A DNA stretch of 64,000 nucleotides from Solirubrobacter sp963792915. GTDB lineage: Bacteria; Actinomycetota; Thermoleophilia; Solirubrobacterales; Solirubrobacteraceae. Below the pieces are notes generated by a model. That model was given only the letters and a program-made list of their open reading frames with translations. It was not told the DNA's origin and did no database searches. Positions 33,130 to 42,212 of the stretch are shown one piece after another. The stretch lies in NCBI GenBank assembly GCA_963792915.1, contig CAWBYD010000003.1, positions 558,001-622,000 on the forward strand. Direction: 5' to 3'. Position 1 is the first letter of the stretch. Each line of letters begins with the position of its first letter. The position numbers and the translations under genes are program-made.

Positions 33130-34274
33130 GCCGCCACCCAGGCCGGCGCGACGAGCGCGGTGGCGGCTTCGAGCAGCTCGCGCAAGCGCGCCAGCAGGCC
33201 CGGGCGCACGCGGCCGACCGCGGGCAGCGCGACGCGCGCGAGCACCGACGCGGCGGTGTGCCAGCGCAGCGTCGCGCCGTCCGGCGGGTCGCCGTAGCCC
33301 TCGAGCAACGCCGTCGCGTAGGCGGGCCCGCGGCGTGCGAGCAGCAGCCCCGCGAGGACCTGCCCGAGGTCGGCGGCGGGCTGCCCGGCGGCGAGGTGCT
33401 CGAGGTCCAGCAGCGCGATCGAGCCGCCGCTGAGCAGCGCGTTGCGCAGGTTGACGTCGCCGTGCAGGCACACGGGCTCGCGCTCGGGCTCGCGCGCGAG
33501 CAGCTTCGCCAGCAGGCGCTCGGCCGCCGGCGCGACGTCGGGCCGGGCGCGCGCGACCATCGCCGCGGCGGTCGCGAGGCGGCCCGGGTCGAGCCGGTCG
33601 AAGCGCTCCGGCGGGCAGGGCGCACCCGCGTGCAGCGTCGCCAGCGCGGCGCCCAGGAGCTGCAGCGCCCGCTCGGCCTCGGCGCCCGCCAGATGGTCGA
33701 GCCGGCGCCCGCCGATCGCCTCCAGCGCGAGCAGGTCGCCGTCGGCGGCCAGCACGCGCGGGACGCGCACGTGCGGCGCGGCGTGCGCCGTGCGCTCGCG
33801 CTCGCCACTGCCGGGGCAGAGCTTGGCGTACGCCAGCACGCGGCCGCCGGCGTCGCGGCACTGCACCGTCGCCGAGGCCTCGGCCGCGTAGGCGACGAGC
33901 GGCGCGTCGGCGCACGGGCGGCCGAGCAGCCGCTCGAGCACGGGGGAGCCCGGCACGAGCGCGCCAAGCGCGGCGAGCTTGCGGTCGTGCGGGAACGGCC
34001 ACAGCGCCGCGTGGAGCTCCGGCGCGTGGATGGCCGGCGCGGCCGGCGCGTGTGAGACCGTGCGCAGCGAGACGTGTCGGCGGTCGCCGTCCGCCCCGGC
34101 ATAGCGGTAGACCGCCCGCAGGCTCTCGCCGACGCGGTACTTGACGTGGATCAGCTCGCAGTGCTCGACCGGGGCGCCACCGAGCAGCCGCCGCGACAGC
34201 ACGGCGGCGACCGCGAGCGGGCGCAGCACGAGGTCGCGCCGCGGCACGGCGCGGTCGGGTGCGAGGCCGCTCAC
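33126..34274 (-). CDS. APH-fold phosphotransferase (sugar or lipid-sugar kinase)
   Basis: 382 residues from a GTG that overlaps the heparinase stop (GTGA). The C-lobe carries the catalytic loop LHGDVNLRNALL (H at about 271, D and N following) and the metal-binding Asp of IALLDLEHL. The N-lobe is atypical, rich in Arg/Ala. APH-fold enzymes phosphorylate aminoglycosides, choline, sugars and others; in a glycan operon a sugar or glycan kinase is the most reasonable reading, and antibiotic resistance is unlikely. The next gene begins inside its stop codon. Confidence 0.85.
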   Translation of the reverse strand: MSGLAPDRAVPRRDLVLRPLAVAAVLSRRLLGGAPVEHCELIHVKYRVGESLRAVYRYAGADGDRRHVSLRTVSHAPAAPAIHAPELHAALWPFPHDRKLAALGALVPGSPVLERLLGRPCADAPLVAYAAEASATVQCRDAGGRVLAYAKLCPGSGERERTAHAAPHVRVPRVLAADGDLLALEAIGGRRLDHLAGAEAERALQLLGAALATLHAGAPCPPERFDRLDPGRLATAAAMVARARPDVAPAAERLLAKLLAREPEREPVCLHGDVNLRNALLSGGSIALLDLEHLAAGQPAADLGQVLAGLLLARRGPAYATALLEGYGDPPDGATLRWHTAASVLARVALPAVGRVRPGLLARLRELLEAATALVAPAWVAA

Positions 34275-35911
34275 AGCCGCCTCCAGCGGACGTCGAGCGG
34301 CGCCTCGCCGAGCACGATCTCCTCGCGATGGTCGACGTGGTACGCGCCGTCGGCGACGTGGCACAGCGTCGCGGTGGGCGCGCCCGGCGCGCGCGGGGCG
34401 AGCAGGGTGACGAACGTCGCCTCCGTCCCGTGGGCGACCGCGGTCACGACCGGCGCGGGCAGCCGCTCGCCGTAGCGGGGGGAGATCCAGCCGTCCTCGA
34501 GCGCCGGCTCGGCGCCGCGCACCACCAGCGTCACCGACGGTGCGACCACGCCGCCGCCGACCACCGTTCGCGCCAGGCCCCACGCCTCGGGTCCGAGGTG
34601 CCAGCGCAGGTCGTAGCGATGCGGCGTGTCGGCGGTCAGCCGGTCCTCCACGAGCCAGTAGGCGCCGGTGAACACGACCCGGCGGCGGTGGACGGCGTCG
34701 TAGACGGGGCTGCGTGCCTCGCCCGCCAGCACGTCGAGCTGCCCCACGCGGCGGCGCCCGAGGAAGCGGCCGAGCGCCGGCGCGCGCCCGGAGCGCCCGC
34801 GCGCGTACGGCGTCTGGTCGAACCCGTCGACGCACACGGTGTTGTGTGCCGCGGTGCCACGAAACCAGCGCCGCAGCGGCTCGGCATAGGTCAAGCGGCC
34901 GGGATCCATGACCAGCGGGCGCGCTCCGGCCCACGCCTCGACGCTCAGCAGGTCGTAGTGCCCATGGCCGCCGTCGCCCAGCGGACCGCAGTCGAAGATC
35001 AGGTAGCGCTCCCCCGAGCGCTGCATCCAGTAGCCGCCGTCGGGATGGCTCGCCGCTCGCGGCGCGAGCAGGTCCGCGCGCCCCAGCAGCCGCCCGGCGA
35101 GCGCGAGCAGGCCCCGGTAGTCGCCGCTGTCGGCGTCCGACAGCGCCGGCAGCGTGCCGTCCGGGCGCATGCAGTCGCGTGCGAAGTCACACGCCGCCGA
35201 CAGCCGGGTGTCGAACCCCGCCGGCAACTCGACGCCGTAGCGCCGGCAGTTCTCGCGCGCGCCGACGAACGAGCGCAGCGCGATCACGTGGTAGTGGGTC
35301 GAGGCTTCGCGGTGCACGCCGTCGGGCCGGAAGTCCGTCAGCAGGTTGCGGTGCAGCTCGGTCACTGCGAACTCGAGCAGCCCGCCGTCCAGCTCCGGCA
35401 GCGCCAGCGCGACGATCAGCAGCGCGTAGAGCTCGAGCGTGCGGTGGTTGCGCTCGGGCGCGAGCGTGGCGCGGATGTGGCGCGCCTGCTCGCCGAGGCT
35501 TCCCACCAGCGCGTCCGCGACCGTGTCCGAGAGCTCCGGCAGCCGCTGCCACGCGTAGATCCAGTTCAGGACGCGGCGCGCGGTCACCTCGGCGGCGTCG
35601 AAGTCCGGCGGCGACTGCAGGATCCACGACGCGACGAGCCGCTCCCACGCGTCCACGAAGCGCTGCTCGCCGGTGGCGCGGTACGCGTCCGCGAGGTCGA
35701 GCCCGTAGTAGAACTTGACCCAGTCGATCCGCCATTCCTCGTCGGACGGCAGGTCCGCGTGCAGCCAGTCCGGCTCGAGACCCAGCTCGCAGGTCTCGCC
35801 GTTGATCTCGAAGCGCCCGGCGACGACGGCCTCGGCCAGCGCGCGGTCGCGGTGCTCGTGCTCGTTGACGCAGTAGACCGGCCGCGGGCGCGAGGCGAGC
35901 AGCGAGCTCAC
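34271..35911 (-). CDS. heparinase II/III-like polysaccharide lyase or glycan-trimming enzyme
   Basis: 546 residues. The N-terminal half is an alpha/alpha toroid (LNWIYAWQRLPELSDTVADAL, FRPDGVHREASTHYHVIALRSF). The second half has GDGGHGHYDLLSVEAWAGARPLVMDPG, the heparinase II/III-like core with its conserved HGHYD, followed by a beta-sandwich. No signal peptide is present, so it acts in the cytoplasm or on a nascent chain, unlike secreted lyases. Such cytoplasmic alginate-lyase-like proteins recur in exopolysaccharide operons. GTG start overlaps the stop of the upstream glycosyltransferase. Confidence 0.85.
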   Translation of the reverse strand: MSSLLASRPRPVYCVNEHEHRDRALAEAVVAGRFEINGETCELGLEPDWLHADLPSDEEWRIDWVKFYYGLDLADAYRATGEQRFVDAWERLVASWILQSPPDFDAAEVTARRVLNWIYAWQRLPELSDTVADALVGSLGEQARHIRATLAPERNHRTLELYALLIVALALPELDGGLLEFAVTELHRNLLTDFRPDGVHREASTHYHVIALRSFVGARENCRRYGVELPAGFDTRLSAACDFARDCMRPDGTLPALSDADSGDYRGLLALAGRLLGRADLLAPRAASHPDGGYWMQRSGERYLIFDCGPLGDGGHGHYDLLSVEAWAGARPLVMDPGRLTYAEPLRRWFRGTAAHNTVCVDGFDQTPYARGRSGRAPALGRFLGRRRVGQLDVLAGEARSPVYDAVHRRRVVFTGAYWLVEDRLTADTPHRYDLRWHLGPEAWGLARTVVGGGVVAPSVTLVVRGAEPALEDGWISPRYGERLPAPVVTAVAHGTEATFVTLLAPRAPGAPTATLCHVADGAYHVDHREEIVLGEAPLDVRWRRL

Positions 35912-37208
35912 AGCGCGCTCCGGAACAGCGCGGCCAGGTCCTCGGCGAGCCGGGCGCCGTCGAAGCGCTCGGCGACCGTCCGCTGCGCCGCCTCCGCGAG
36001 CCGGCCGGCGAGCCGGCGGTCCTCGTGCAGGCGCACCAGCGCGTCGGCCAGCGCCGACGGATTCTCGGGGTCCACGAGCAGCCCGTTGACTCCGTCCGCG
36101 ACCAGCTCGGGGATGCCGGAGACGGCGGTGGCGACGACCGGCGCGCCCGCCGCCATCGCCTCCACGAGCACGTTGGGGATGCCGTCGCGGTCGTCGGGCA
36201 GGGGCCGGCACGGCATGCACAGCGCGCCCGCCGCGCGGTACTCGTCGAGCAGCTCGGCCGGCCCAGCGGCCCGGGGAGGCGGACCCGCTCCGTCAGGTCC
36301 AGCGCCGCGATCCGCCGGCGCAGTTCCTCCCCGGCGCGGTCGTCTTGACCCACGATCAGCGCCTCGAACGGCACGCCGCGCGAGCGCAGTTCCGCGCACG
36401 CGTCGACCATCACGTCGAAGCCCTTCTTGGCCACGAGGCGCCCGACGCCGAGCACGCGCAGGTGGCCGTTGCGCTCCGCCCGCGCCCACGGGCGGGCGAG
36501 CAGGTTCGTGAGGTCCGACGAGAGCCCGTGGTAGACGAGGTGCACGTCCGCCTGCGGCGCGATCGAGCGCAGGTGGCGCAGGTTGGCCTCCGTGCAGGTC
36601 ACGACGAAGCGCGCGGCGCGCAGCTTGCGGCGCAGCCAGCCGTGCGGGTTCAGATCGGGCGCGTAGATGTCGCGCGCGTGGCCGGTGAACGAGAACGGCA
36701 GCCCGGTGATCGTCGCGGCGTGCCAGGTGATCGTCGTCGTGCCGTGCGCGACGTGCGCGTGCAGGTGGCGGACGTCGGGCGCGTCGAGCAGCCGGTCGGC
36801 GAGCGCGATCGCCTGCAGCAGTTCCTTGAGGTAGATCTTGCGCGGACCGGAGAAGGGGCTGCGGCGGTCGCGCAAGGCCTGGGCGAGCGCCGTGCGCGTG
36901 GCGCGCGCCAGCCCAAGCGGACGGCGGCGCAGACAGCGCCGCAGACCGGGCAGGAACGGCCGCAGGTGCGACGCGCGCCACGCATGGAGCGGCGCGGTGA
37001 GCGCCGCCGGGTCCGGGAGGTAGGACGGACGCGCACGGATCGCGTCCAGCACGGGGTGGTCGTGCCCCTGCTCCCGCGCCTCCACGGGCTTGATGACGAA
37101 CAGGCGCAACGGCACGCCGGCCGCTTCCACGCGGTGGATCTCGGAGGCGATGAACGTCTCGGAGACGCGCGGGAAGCCCATCAAGATGTAGGCGACGGAC
37201 CCGTTCAC
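35908..37208 (-). CDS. GT4-family glycosyltransferase, frameshifted; first gene of operon
   Basis: One frameshift at about 36268 splits an otherwise complete GT4 enzyme of about 433 residues; the coding sequence continues one base out of register after RLPGPLG with PAELLDEYRAAGALCMPC. N-terminal part: YILMGFPRVSETFIASEI, HLHAHVAHGTTTITW. C-terminal donor-binding part: GIPNVLVEAMAAGAPVVATAVSGIPELVADGVNGLLVDP (E of EAMAAG is the conserved GT4 glutamate). GTG start. It is the probable first sugar-adding enzyme in the operon, and diverges from the deacetylase gene across 38 bases. Confidence 0.8.
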
Positions 37209-37246
37209 AATCCGGTGACAGGTCCTCTCACCCCAACGTCACGCTC

Positions 37247-37924
37247 TTGAGGAAACTCTTAGAAACGCTCGCGGCGGCGCCCGCTCCGGTCGAGGTGTTC
37301 TTCCGCGACGACGACGCCGGCTGGGACGACGCGCGGCTGCTGGCGCTGTGCGACGCGTTCGCCGCGCACGGGCTGCCGCTGGACCTCGCGGTGATCCCGG
37401 CGGAGCTGCATCCGGACCTCGCCGCCGGGCTGCGCAGGCGCCCGGTCGGCCTGCACCAGCACGGCTACGCGCACGCCAACCACCAGCGCGCGGGGCGCAA
37501 GTGCGAGTTCGGGTCAGACCGCCCGGCCGCGGCCCAGCGCGCCGACATCGCCGCGGGGCGGGAGCGGCTGCAGGCGCTGCTCGGCGACCGGCTGGACCCG
37601 TTCTTCACGCCGCCGTGGAACCGCTGCACGCGCGACACGGCGCAGGCGCTCGCGGACCTGGGTTTCACGCTGCTCTCGCGCGAGCACCGCGCAGAGCCGT
37701 TCGGCCTGCTGCCGGAGCTGCCGGTGCACCTCGACGTCGCGCGGCTCGGGGCCGCAGAGCTCGACGAGCGCTTCGCCGCGCTGCTCGGTGACGGCGCCGT
37801 CGGCCTGATGTTCCACCACGCCGCGATGGAGATCCCGCACGAGCTGCTGGCGCTGCTCGCGTCGCACCCGATGGTCCGGCCGCGCTCGATGCTACATGCG
37901 AGCCGGAACCTCGATGCCGAGTAG
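37247..37924 (+). CDS. polysaccharide deacetylase-family protein
   Basis: 225 residues. The NodB-like core is recognisable: FFRDDDAGW (acidic pair), LHQHGYAHAN (His metal ligands, HxxxH), TPPWNRC (Pro-Trp near the catalytic groove) and LMFHHAAM (late His). The TTG start lies after ACGCTC, with AGG inside the following codons. There is no signal peptide, so it works in the cytoplasm, perhaps on a sugar nucleotide or lipid-linked intermediate rather than a polymer. It diverges from the glycan operon and is most simply part of the same pathway. Confidence 0.82.
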   Translation: MRKLLETLAAAPAPVEVFFRDDDAGWDDARLLALCDAFAAHGLPLDLAVIPAELHPDLAAGLRRRPVGLHQHGYAHANHQRAGRKCEFGSDRPAAAQRADIAAGRERLQALLGDRLDPFFTPPWNRCTRDTAQALADLGFTLLSREHRAEPFGLLPELPVHLDVARLGAAELDERFAALLGDGAVGLMFHHAAMEIPHELLALLASHPMVRPRSMLHASRNLDAE

Positions 37925-39583
37925 CCCGAGGCCCGTGCGCAGCGTGCGCGCGGTCAGCGCGCAGAGCGCCAGCCGTGACGCGCGCTGCTCGGGCGAGTCG
38001 GCCTTCAGCACCGGGCAGGCGTCGTAGAACGCCGTGTAGACGCTCGCGAGCTCGAACAGGTAGGTGCACAGCCGGTGGGGCTCGAGCCGCATCGCGACCT
38101 CCGACAGCGCGTCGGTGAACGCCGCGAGCTCGACCACCAGCGCACGCTCGGCGGGCTCGCTGAGCGTGCTGACCGTCGTCTCGTCGCCGCCCTTGGCGAC
38201 GATGCTCTCGGCGCGCACGCACGCGTACTGGAGGTAGGGCGCCGTGTTGCCGTCGAGCGCCAGCATGCGGTCGAAGCTGAACACGTAGTCCTTCTGGCGC
38301 CCGCTCGAGAGGTCCGCGTACTTGACCGCGCCGATGCCGACGGCATGCGCGATCGCGTCGCGCTCGGCCTCCGGCAGCTCGGGGCTCTTGGCGTCGACCA
38401 CCGCCCGGGCGCGCTCGACGGCCTCGTTCAGCAGGTCCCCGAGCGGCACCGTGCCGCCCTCGCGCGTGCGGAACGGGCGGCCGTCCTCGCCCATCACGGT
38501 GCCGAACGGCACGTGCTCGGCGGTCGCCCCGTTCAGCCAGCCGGCGCGGGCGGCGACCTCGAAGACGATCTCGAAGTGGCCGGCCTGGCGCGCGTCGGTG
38601 ACGTAGACGAGGCGGTCGGCGTGCAGGTCGTCGACGCTGTGGCGCAGCGTGGCGAAGTCGGTCGCCGGGTAGCCGAAGCCGCCGTCGGACTTGCGCACCA
38701 CGAGCACCGCGGGCTCGCCCTCCTTGTTCTTCAGCCGCGTGGAAGAGACGATCAGCGCGCCCGCGTTCTGGGTTGCGGCGCCACCGTCCTGGAGCGCCTG
38801 GACGGTCGGCGGGAGCGCGTCGTTGTAGAAGCTCTCGCCCTTGATGTCGGCGTCGGTGAGCGTGACGCCGAGCAGCTCGTAGATCTCGTCCATGTGGCGC
38901 ACCGAGACGTCGACCAGCGTCTGCCACAGCGCGAGCGTCGTCGGCTCGCTCGCCTGCAACGCGACGACGCGCTCGCGCGCGCGAGCGGCGAACTCGGCGT
39001 CGCTGTCGTAGTGGAGCTTGGCGTCGCGGTAGAGCTCGCCGAGCTGCGCGAAGTCGGTCACGTGCTCGCGCCCGGTCTCCACCATCTCCTGCACGAGCAT
39101 CCCGAACTGCGTCCCCCAGTCGCCGAGGTGGTTCTGGCGGATCACGGTGTGGCCGAGGAACTCGAGCGTGCGCGCCAGCGCGTCGCCGATCACCGTCGAG
39201 CGGAGGTGGCCGACGTGCATCTCCTTGGCGACGTTGGGCGACGAGTAGTCGATCACGACGACCTGCGGGTGCGCGGCGGCGACGCCGAGCCGCGGGTCGG
39301 CGAGCGCTTGCGTGGCCCACTCGGCGAGCGGCCCTGGGGCGAACGCGACGTTGATGAAGCCCGGGCCGGCCACCTGGGCGGCGCCGATCAGGCCGTCGGC
39401 GTCGCCGACCTCGTCGAGCGTCCGCTGGGCGAGCTCGCGCGGGTTGGACTTGCGCTCCTTGGCGAGCTTCATCGCGAAGTTCGCCTGGTAGTCGAAGCCG
39501 GGGCGGCTGGAGCGGGCGAGCAGCGGGTCGGTGCCCGCGGCGTCGCGGAGGACGGTGTCGAGCTGGGCGCGGGGGGTGGTCAC
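37892..39583 (-). CDS. argS: arginyl-tRNA synthetase
   Basis: 563 residues, usual for ArgS. The class I HIGH motif appears as NVAKEMHVGHLRSTVIGDA; the family landmark QNHLGDWGTQFGML and the anticodon-binding ending (SLLALCALTARTLRTGLGLLGI) are clear. The second ATP motif is the degenerate LSSGRQKDYVF form. It charges tRNA-Arg. The GTG start overlaps a short GNAT-like gene (GTGA). The last 33 bases overlap the convergent deacetylase, an unusually long overlap for an essential gene. Confidence 0.97.
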   Translation of the reverse strand: MTTPRAQLDTVLRDAAGTDPLLARSSRPGFDYQANFAMKLAKERKSNPRELAQRTLDEVGDADGLIGAAQVAGPGFINVAFAPGPLAEWATQALADPRLGVAAAHPQVVVIDYSSPNVAKEMHVGHLRSTVIGDALARTLEFLGHTVIRQNHLGDWGTQFGMLVQEMVETGREHVTDFAQLGELYRDAKLHYDSDAEFAARARERVVALQASEPTTLALWQTLVDVSVRHMDEIYELLGVTLTDADIKGESFYNDALPPTVQALQDGGAATQNAGALIVSSTRLKNKEGEPAVLVVRKSDGGFGYPATDFATLRHSVDDLHADRLVYVTDARQAGHFEIVFEVAARAGWLNGATAEHVPFGTVMGEDGRPFRTREGGTVPLGDLLNEAVERARAVVDAKSPELPEAERDAIAHAVGIGAVKYADLSSGRQKDYVFSFDRMLALDGNTAPYLQYACVRAESIVAKGGDETTVSTLSEPAERALVVELAAFTDALSEVAMRLEPHRLCTYLFELASVYTAFYDACPVLKADSPEQRASRLALCALTARTLRTGLGLLGIEVPARM

Positions 39584-39846
39584 AGGCGTCGGGTCAGGAT
39601 CAGTTGCGCACGTTCGGTGCGGTCGGGGATGAAGCCGGCGCCCTTGTAGGCGCGCGGGGCGGGGGTATTGCCGGGGAGGACGGCGATGTCCAGCGTGTCA
39701 TAACCGCGGTCCGCTGCCCAGCGGGCGCAGGCGTCGCACAGCGCCTGGGCGGCGCGGCGGCCGCGCGCCTCGGGCGCGACCCACATCGCGAAGACCATGG
39801 CGCGGGCGGTGCGCACGGCACACGTGACGGGATCGAGGCGGTCCAC
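39580..39846 (-). CDS. truncated GNAT-like acetyltransferase (C-terminal half)
   Basis: 88 residues from a GTG. Only the second half of a GNAT is present: the acetyl-CoA-binding turn in MWVAPEARGRRAAQALCDACARWA (family RGxGxG is RGRRAA here), then LDIAVLPGNTPAPRAYKGAGFI. A full GNAT needs about 60 more N-terminal residues, and the gene begins six bases after the Lrp stop, leaving no room. It may be a remnant or a functional short form. Its stop overlaps the argS start. Confidence 0.7.
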   Translation of the reverse strand: MDRLDPVTCAVRTARAMVFAMWVAPEARGRRAAQALCDACARWAADRGYDTLDIAVLPGNTPAPRAYKGAGFIPDRTERAQLILTRRL

Positions 39847-39852
39847 GGTCTC

Positions 39853-40305
39853 TCAGAGTGGCAGGCGCCCGCCGGGCTTGATCGTCTTCATCGTGAACTG
39901 GGACGTCATCCGCGCCAGCCCGGGCAAATCGGCGAACGTGTTGATGAGAAACTGCTCATACGCCGCGGCGTCCGCGACCGCGATCCGGATCAGGTAGTCG
40001 GGGTCGCCGAACATGCGATGGCACTCGATCACTTCGTCGAGCTCGGCGACCGCGGCCTCGAACGCCTCGATCGTCTCGCGGTTGCGCAGCATCAGCGTCG
40101 TGTGGACCGTGACCTGGAAGCCGCGCCCGACGGTCGCGGGATCGATCGTCGCGTGGTAGCCGGCGATCGCGCCGCAGGCCTCGAGGTTGCGCACCCGGCG
40201 CAGCGAGGCCGACGGGCTCAGGCGGACGCGCTCGGCCAGCTCGACGTTCGACAGCCGCCCGTCGTCCTGCAGATGGGACAGGATTGCGCGATCGACGGAA
40301 TCCAC
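39853..40305 (-). CDS. Lrp/AsnC family regulator (adjacent to azlCD)
   Basis: 150 residues starting GTG with DSVDRAILSHLQDDGRLSNVELAERVRLSPSASLRRVRNLEACG, a textbook Lrp helix-turn-helix. The RAM domain includes AAVAELDEVIECHRMFGDPDYLIRI. It diverges from azlC; a perfect 14-base palindrome lies between them. The most likely effector is a branched-chain or related amino acid exported by AzlCD. A second, separate Lrp gene elsewhere in the window pairs with LysE, so each controls its own exporter. Confidence 0.93.
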   Translation of the reverse strand: MDSVDRAILSHLQDDGRLSNVELAERVRLSPSASLRRVRNLEACGAIAGYHATIDPATVGRGFQVTVHTTLMLRNRETIEAFEAAVAELDEVIECHRMFGDPDYLIRIAVADAAAYEQFLINTFADLPGLARMTSQFTMKTIKPGGRLPL

Positions 40306-40320
40306 GGCAGGAAGTGTAGC

Positions 40321-40334
40321 TGTAACCGGTTACA
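40321..40334. promoter_or_regulatory. perfect 14-bp palindrome, probable Lrp operator
   Basis: TGTAACCGGTTACA reads the same on both strands. It lies in the 80-base gap between the divergent Lrp and azlC genes, 16 bases before the Lrp GTG and 52 before the azlC ATG. It is AT-richer than its surroundings. The size and position suit a Lrp dimer site. Confidence 0.65.
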
Positions 40335-40385
40335 TCGCGGTCTTTTCGTGCCATCTGCGCTCGTGCGCGGCGTAGTCTGCGGCTC

Positions 40386-41081
40386 ATGCGCCCGATCGTC
40401 CGTGATGCCGCCGGAATCGGGATCGCGACGGGCGCCTACGGCCTCTCCTTCGGCGCCCTGGCGGTGGCGGCGGGGCTGTCGCTGCCGCAGGCGTGCGCCC
40501 TGTCGGTGCTGATGTTCACGGGCGCCTCGCAGTTCGCGTTCGTCGGGCTGATCGGCGGCGGCCCGGTCGCGGCGGTCGCGACCGCGTGGCTGCTCGGCGC
40601 CCGCAACGCGCTCTACGGCCTGCGCCTGTCGGCGCTGCTGCCGCGCCGCGCTGCCCAGTTCGTGATCGACGAGAGCACCGCGATGGCCGTCAGCCGCGAC
40701 GATCCGCGGCTGGCGTTCTGGGCGACCGGGATCGCCGTGTTCGTCTGCTGGAACACCGGCACGCTGCTCGGCGCGCTGGCCGGCGCCGCGCTCTCGGACC
40801 CGCGCACGCTGGGGCTCGATGCCGCCGCGCCCGCCGCGTTCCTCGCGCTGCTCGGCCCGCGCCTGCGGGCGGCGCGCGGCGTGGCCGCGCTGGCCGCCGC
40901 GGCGGCGCTTGTCTCGGTCCCGCTCGTGCCGGCGGGCATGCCGGTCCTGATCGCCGCAGCGGTCGCGGTGCTCGCCGCGCTCGCGCCGGGCAGAGAGGAG
41001 TCGCGCGCGCCGGCGGCGGCCACGCCGCGCGCGCCGTCGGCGCCGTTGCCTGGCGCGACCGCTCCGGAGGCGGGCGGCTGA
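40386..41081 (+). CDS. azlC: AzlC-like branched-chain amino-acid exporter, large subunit
   Basis: 231 residues. Family motif PQACALSVLMFTGASQFAFVGLIGGG in helix region 1-2 and ARNALYGLRLSALLPRRAAQFVIDESTA (AzlC cytoplasmic loop) are clear. About seven membrane segments, then an Ala/Pro-rich tail of 40 residues. AzlC works with AzlD to export branched-chain or related amino acids. The stop overlaps the azlD start (TGATG), so subunits are coupled. Confidence 0.92.
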   Translation: MRPIVRDAAGIGIATGAYGLSFGALAVAAGLSLPQACALSVLMFTGASQFAFVGLIGGGPVAAVATAWLLGARNALYGLRLSALLPRRAAQFVIDESTAMAVSRDDPRLAFWATGIAVFVCWNTGTLLGALAGAALSDPRTLGLDAAAPAAFLALLGPRLRAARGVAALAAAAALVSVPLVPAGMPVLIAAAVAVLAALAPGREESRAPAAATPRAPSAPLPGATAPEAGG

Positions 41082-41386
41082 TGTGGACCGCGATCCTCGT
41101 CGCGTCGGGCGGCTGCTACGCGCTCAAGCTCGCCGGCCTGTCCGTCCCGCAGCGCGTGCTCGACGGCGCGCGGGTGCGGCGCGCCGCGACGCTGCTGCCG
41201 GTCGCGCTGCTCGCGGCGCTGATCGCGACGAACACGTTCGCGAGCGGCCGCGTGCTCGCGCTCGACGCCCGCGCCGCCGGGCTCGCCGCCGCCGCCGTGG
41301 CACTCCGGCTGCGCGCGCCGTTCCTGGTCATCGTGGCCGTCGCGGCAACCACCGCGGCGGCGGTGCGTCTAGCCTCGTTGGCGTGA
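41081..41386 (+). CDS. azlD: AzlD-like small subunit of amino-acid exporter
   Basis: 101 residues, four hydrophobic segments, typical AzlD size: ILVASGGCYALKLAGLSVPQRVL, then LLPVALLAALIATNTFASG. Starts in the azlC stop codon and its own stop overlaps the GTG of the AraC regulator, giving a three-gene chain. It is required for AzlC function in known systems. Confidence 0.9.
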   Translation: MWTAILVASGGCYALKLAGLSVPQRVLDGARVRRAATLLPVALLAALIATNTFASGRVLALDARAAGLAAAAVALRLRAPFLVIVAVAATTAAAVRLASLA

Positions 41387-42171
41387 GCGAGCGCTCGACG
41401 TACTTCCGCCCCGCGGCGTTGCCGGGCGTCGAGGCGCTGCACGCGAGCTTCGTCGCCCACGAGTACCGCCCACACTCGCATCCGACCTGGACCGTCGCGG
41501 TGATCGAGCGCGGCGCGGCGCGCTTCACGCTCGACGACACGCGCCAGCGCGCGGACCGCGGCGAGCTGTTCGTGCTCGAGCCCGAGTCCGTCCATACCGG
41601 CATGGCCGCGGTGCCGGAGGGCTGGGCGTACAAGGTGCTCTATCTGGACCCGCGGCTGTTCGGCGCGTGGGCCGAGGCCGCGGGCCCGCCGCCCGGTGCC
41701 GCGCGCTGGGTCGTGTTCCGCGACCGTGAGCTGAAGGCGGCGCTCGCCCGCGCGCACGCCGCGCTGACCGGGCCGCCCGGGCTTGAGGTCGACGAGGCCG
41801 TGCTCGCCGCCGTCGGCGCGCTGCGCCCACACCTGCGCCCCGGCCCGCCGCCGGCCCGCACGCGCCCGGAGCACGCCGCCGTCCGTCGCGCTCGCGCCTA
41901 TCTGCGCGAGCGCTGGGATCAGCCGGTGCCGCTCGCCGAGCTGTCCGCGCGCGCCGGGCTGAGCCGCTTCGAGCTCGTGCGGACGTTCCGCGCCCAGGTC
42001 GGCCTGCCGCCGCACGCCTACCAGCTGGACCTGCGGGTCGCGCACGCCCGCCGGCTGCTCGCCCGCGGCGAGCCGCCCGCAGCGGTCGCGGCCGCCTGCG
42101 GCTTCGCCGACCAGGCGCACCTCACGCGCACGTTCAAGCGCGCGGTCGGCGTCACGCCCGCGCGCTACTGA
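41383..42171 (+). CDS. AraC family regulator with cupin sensor
   Basis: 262 residues from a GTG overlapping the azlD stop. The N-terminal cupin has YRPHSHPTWTVAVIERGAARFTLDD and ELFVLEPESVHTG (metal-ligand His pattern). The C-terminal double helix-turn-helix includes LAELSARAGLSRFELVRTFRAQVGLPPHAYQ and AAVAAACGFADQAHLTRTFKRAVGVTPARY. It is translationally linked to azlCD and probably regulates it or the DUF2000 gene downstream, in addition to the divergent Lrp. Confidence 0.93.
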   Translation: MSERSTYFRPAALPGVEALHASFVAHEYRPHSHPTWTVAVIERGAARFTLDDTRQRADRGELFVLEPESVHTGMAAVPEGWAYKVLYLDPRLFGAWAEAAGPPPGAARWVVFRDRELKAALARAHAALTGPPGLEVDEAVLAAVGALRPHLRPGPPPARTRPEHAAVRRARAYLRERWDQPVPLAELSARAGLSRFELVRTFRAQVGLPPHAYQLDLRVAHARRLLARGEPPAAVAAACGFADQAHLTRTFKRAVGVTPARY

Positions 42172-42212
42172 CGCCGCAACTTCGTTCAAGACACGCGCGC
42201 GACACTGCTCGC

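Noticed and set aside
33126..34274. Aminoglycoside resistance gene
   Set aside because: The APH fold is shared by sugar, choline and lipid kinases. The operon context is glycan synthesis and no resistance-specific motif is seen.
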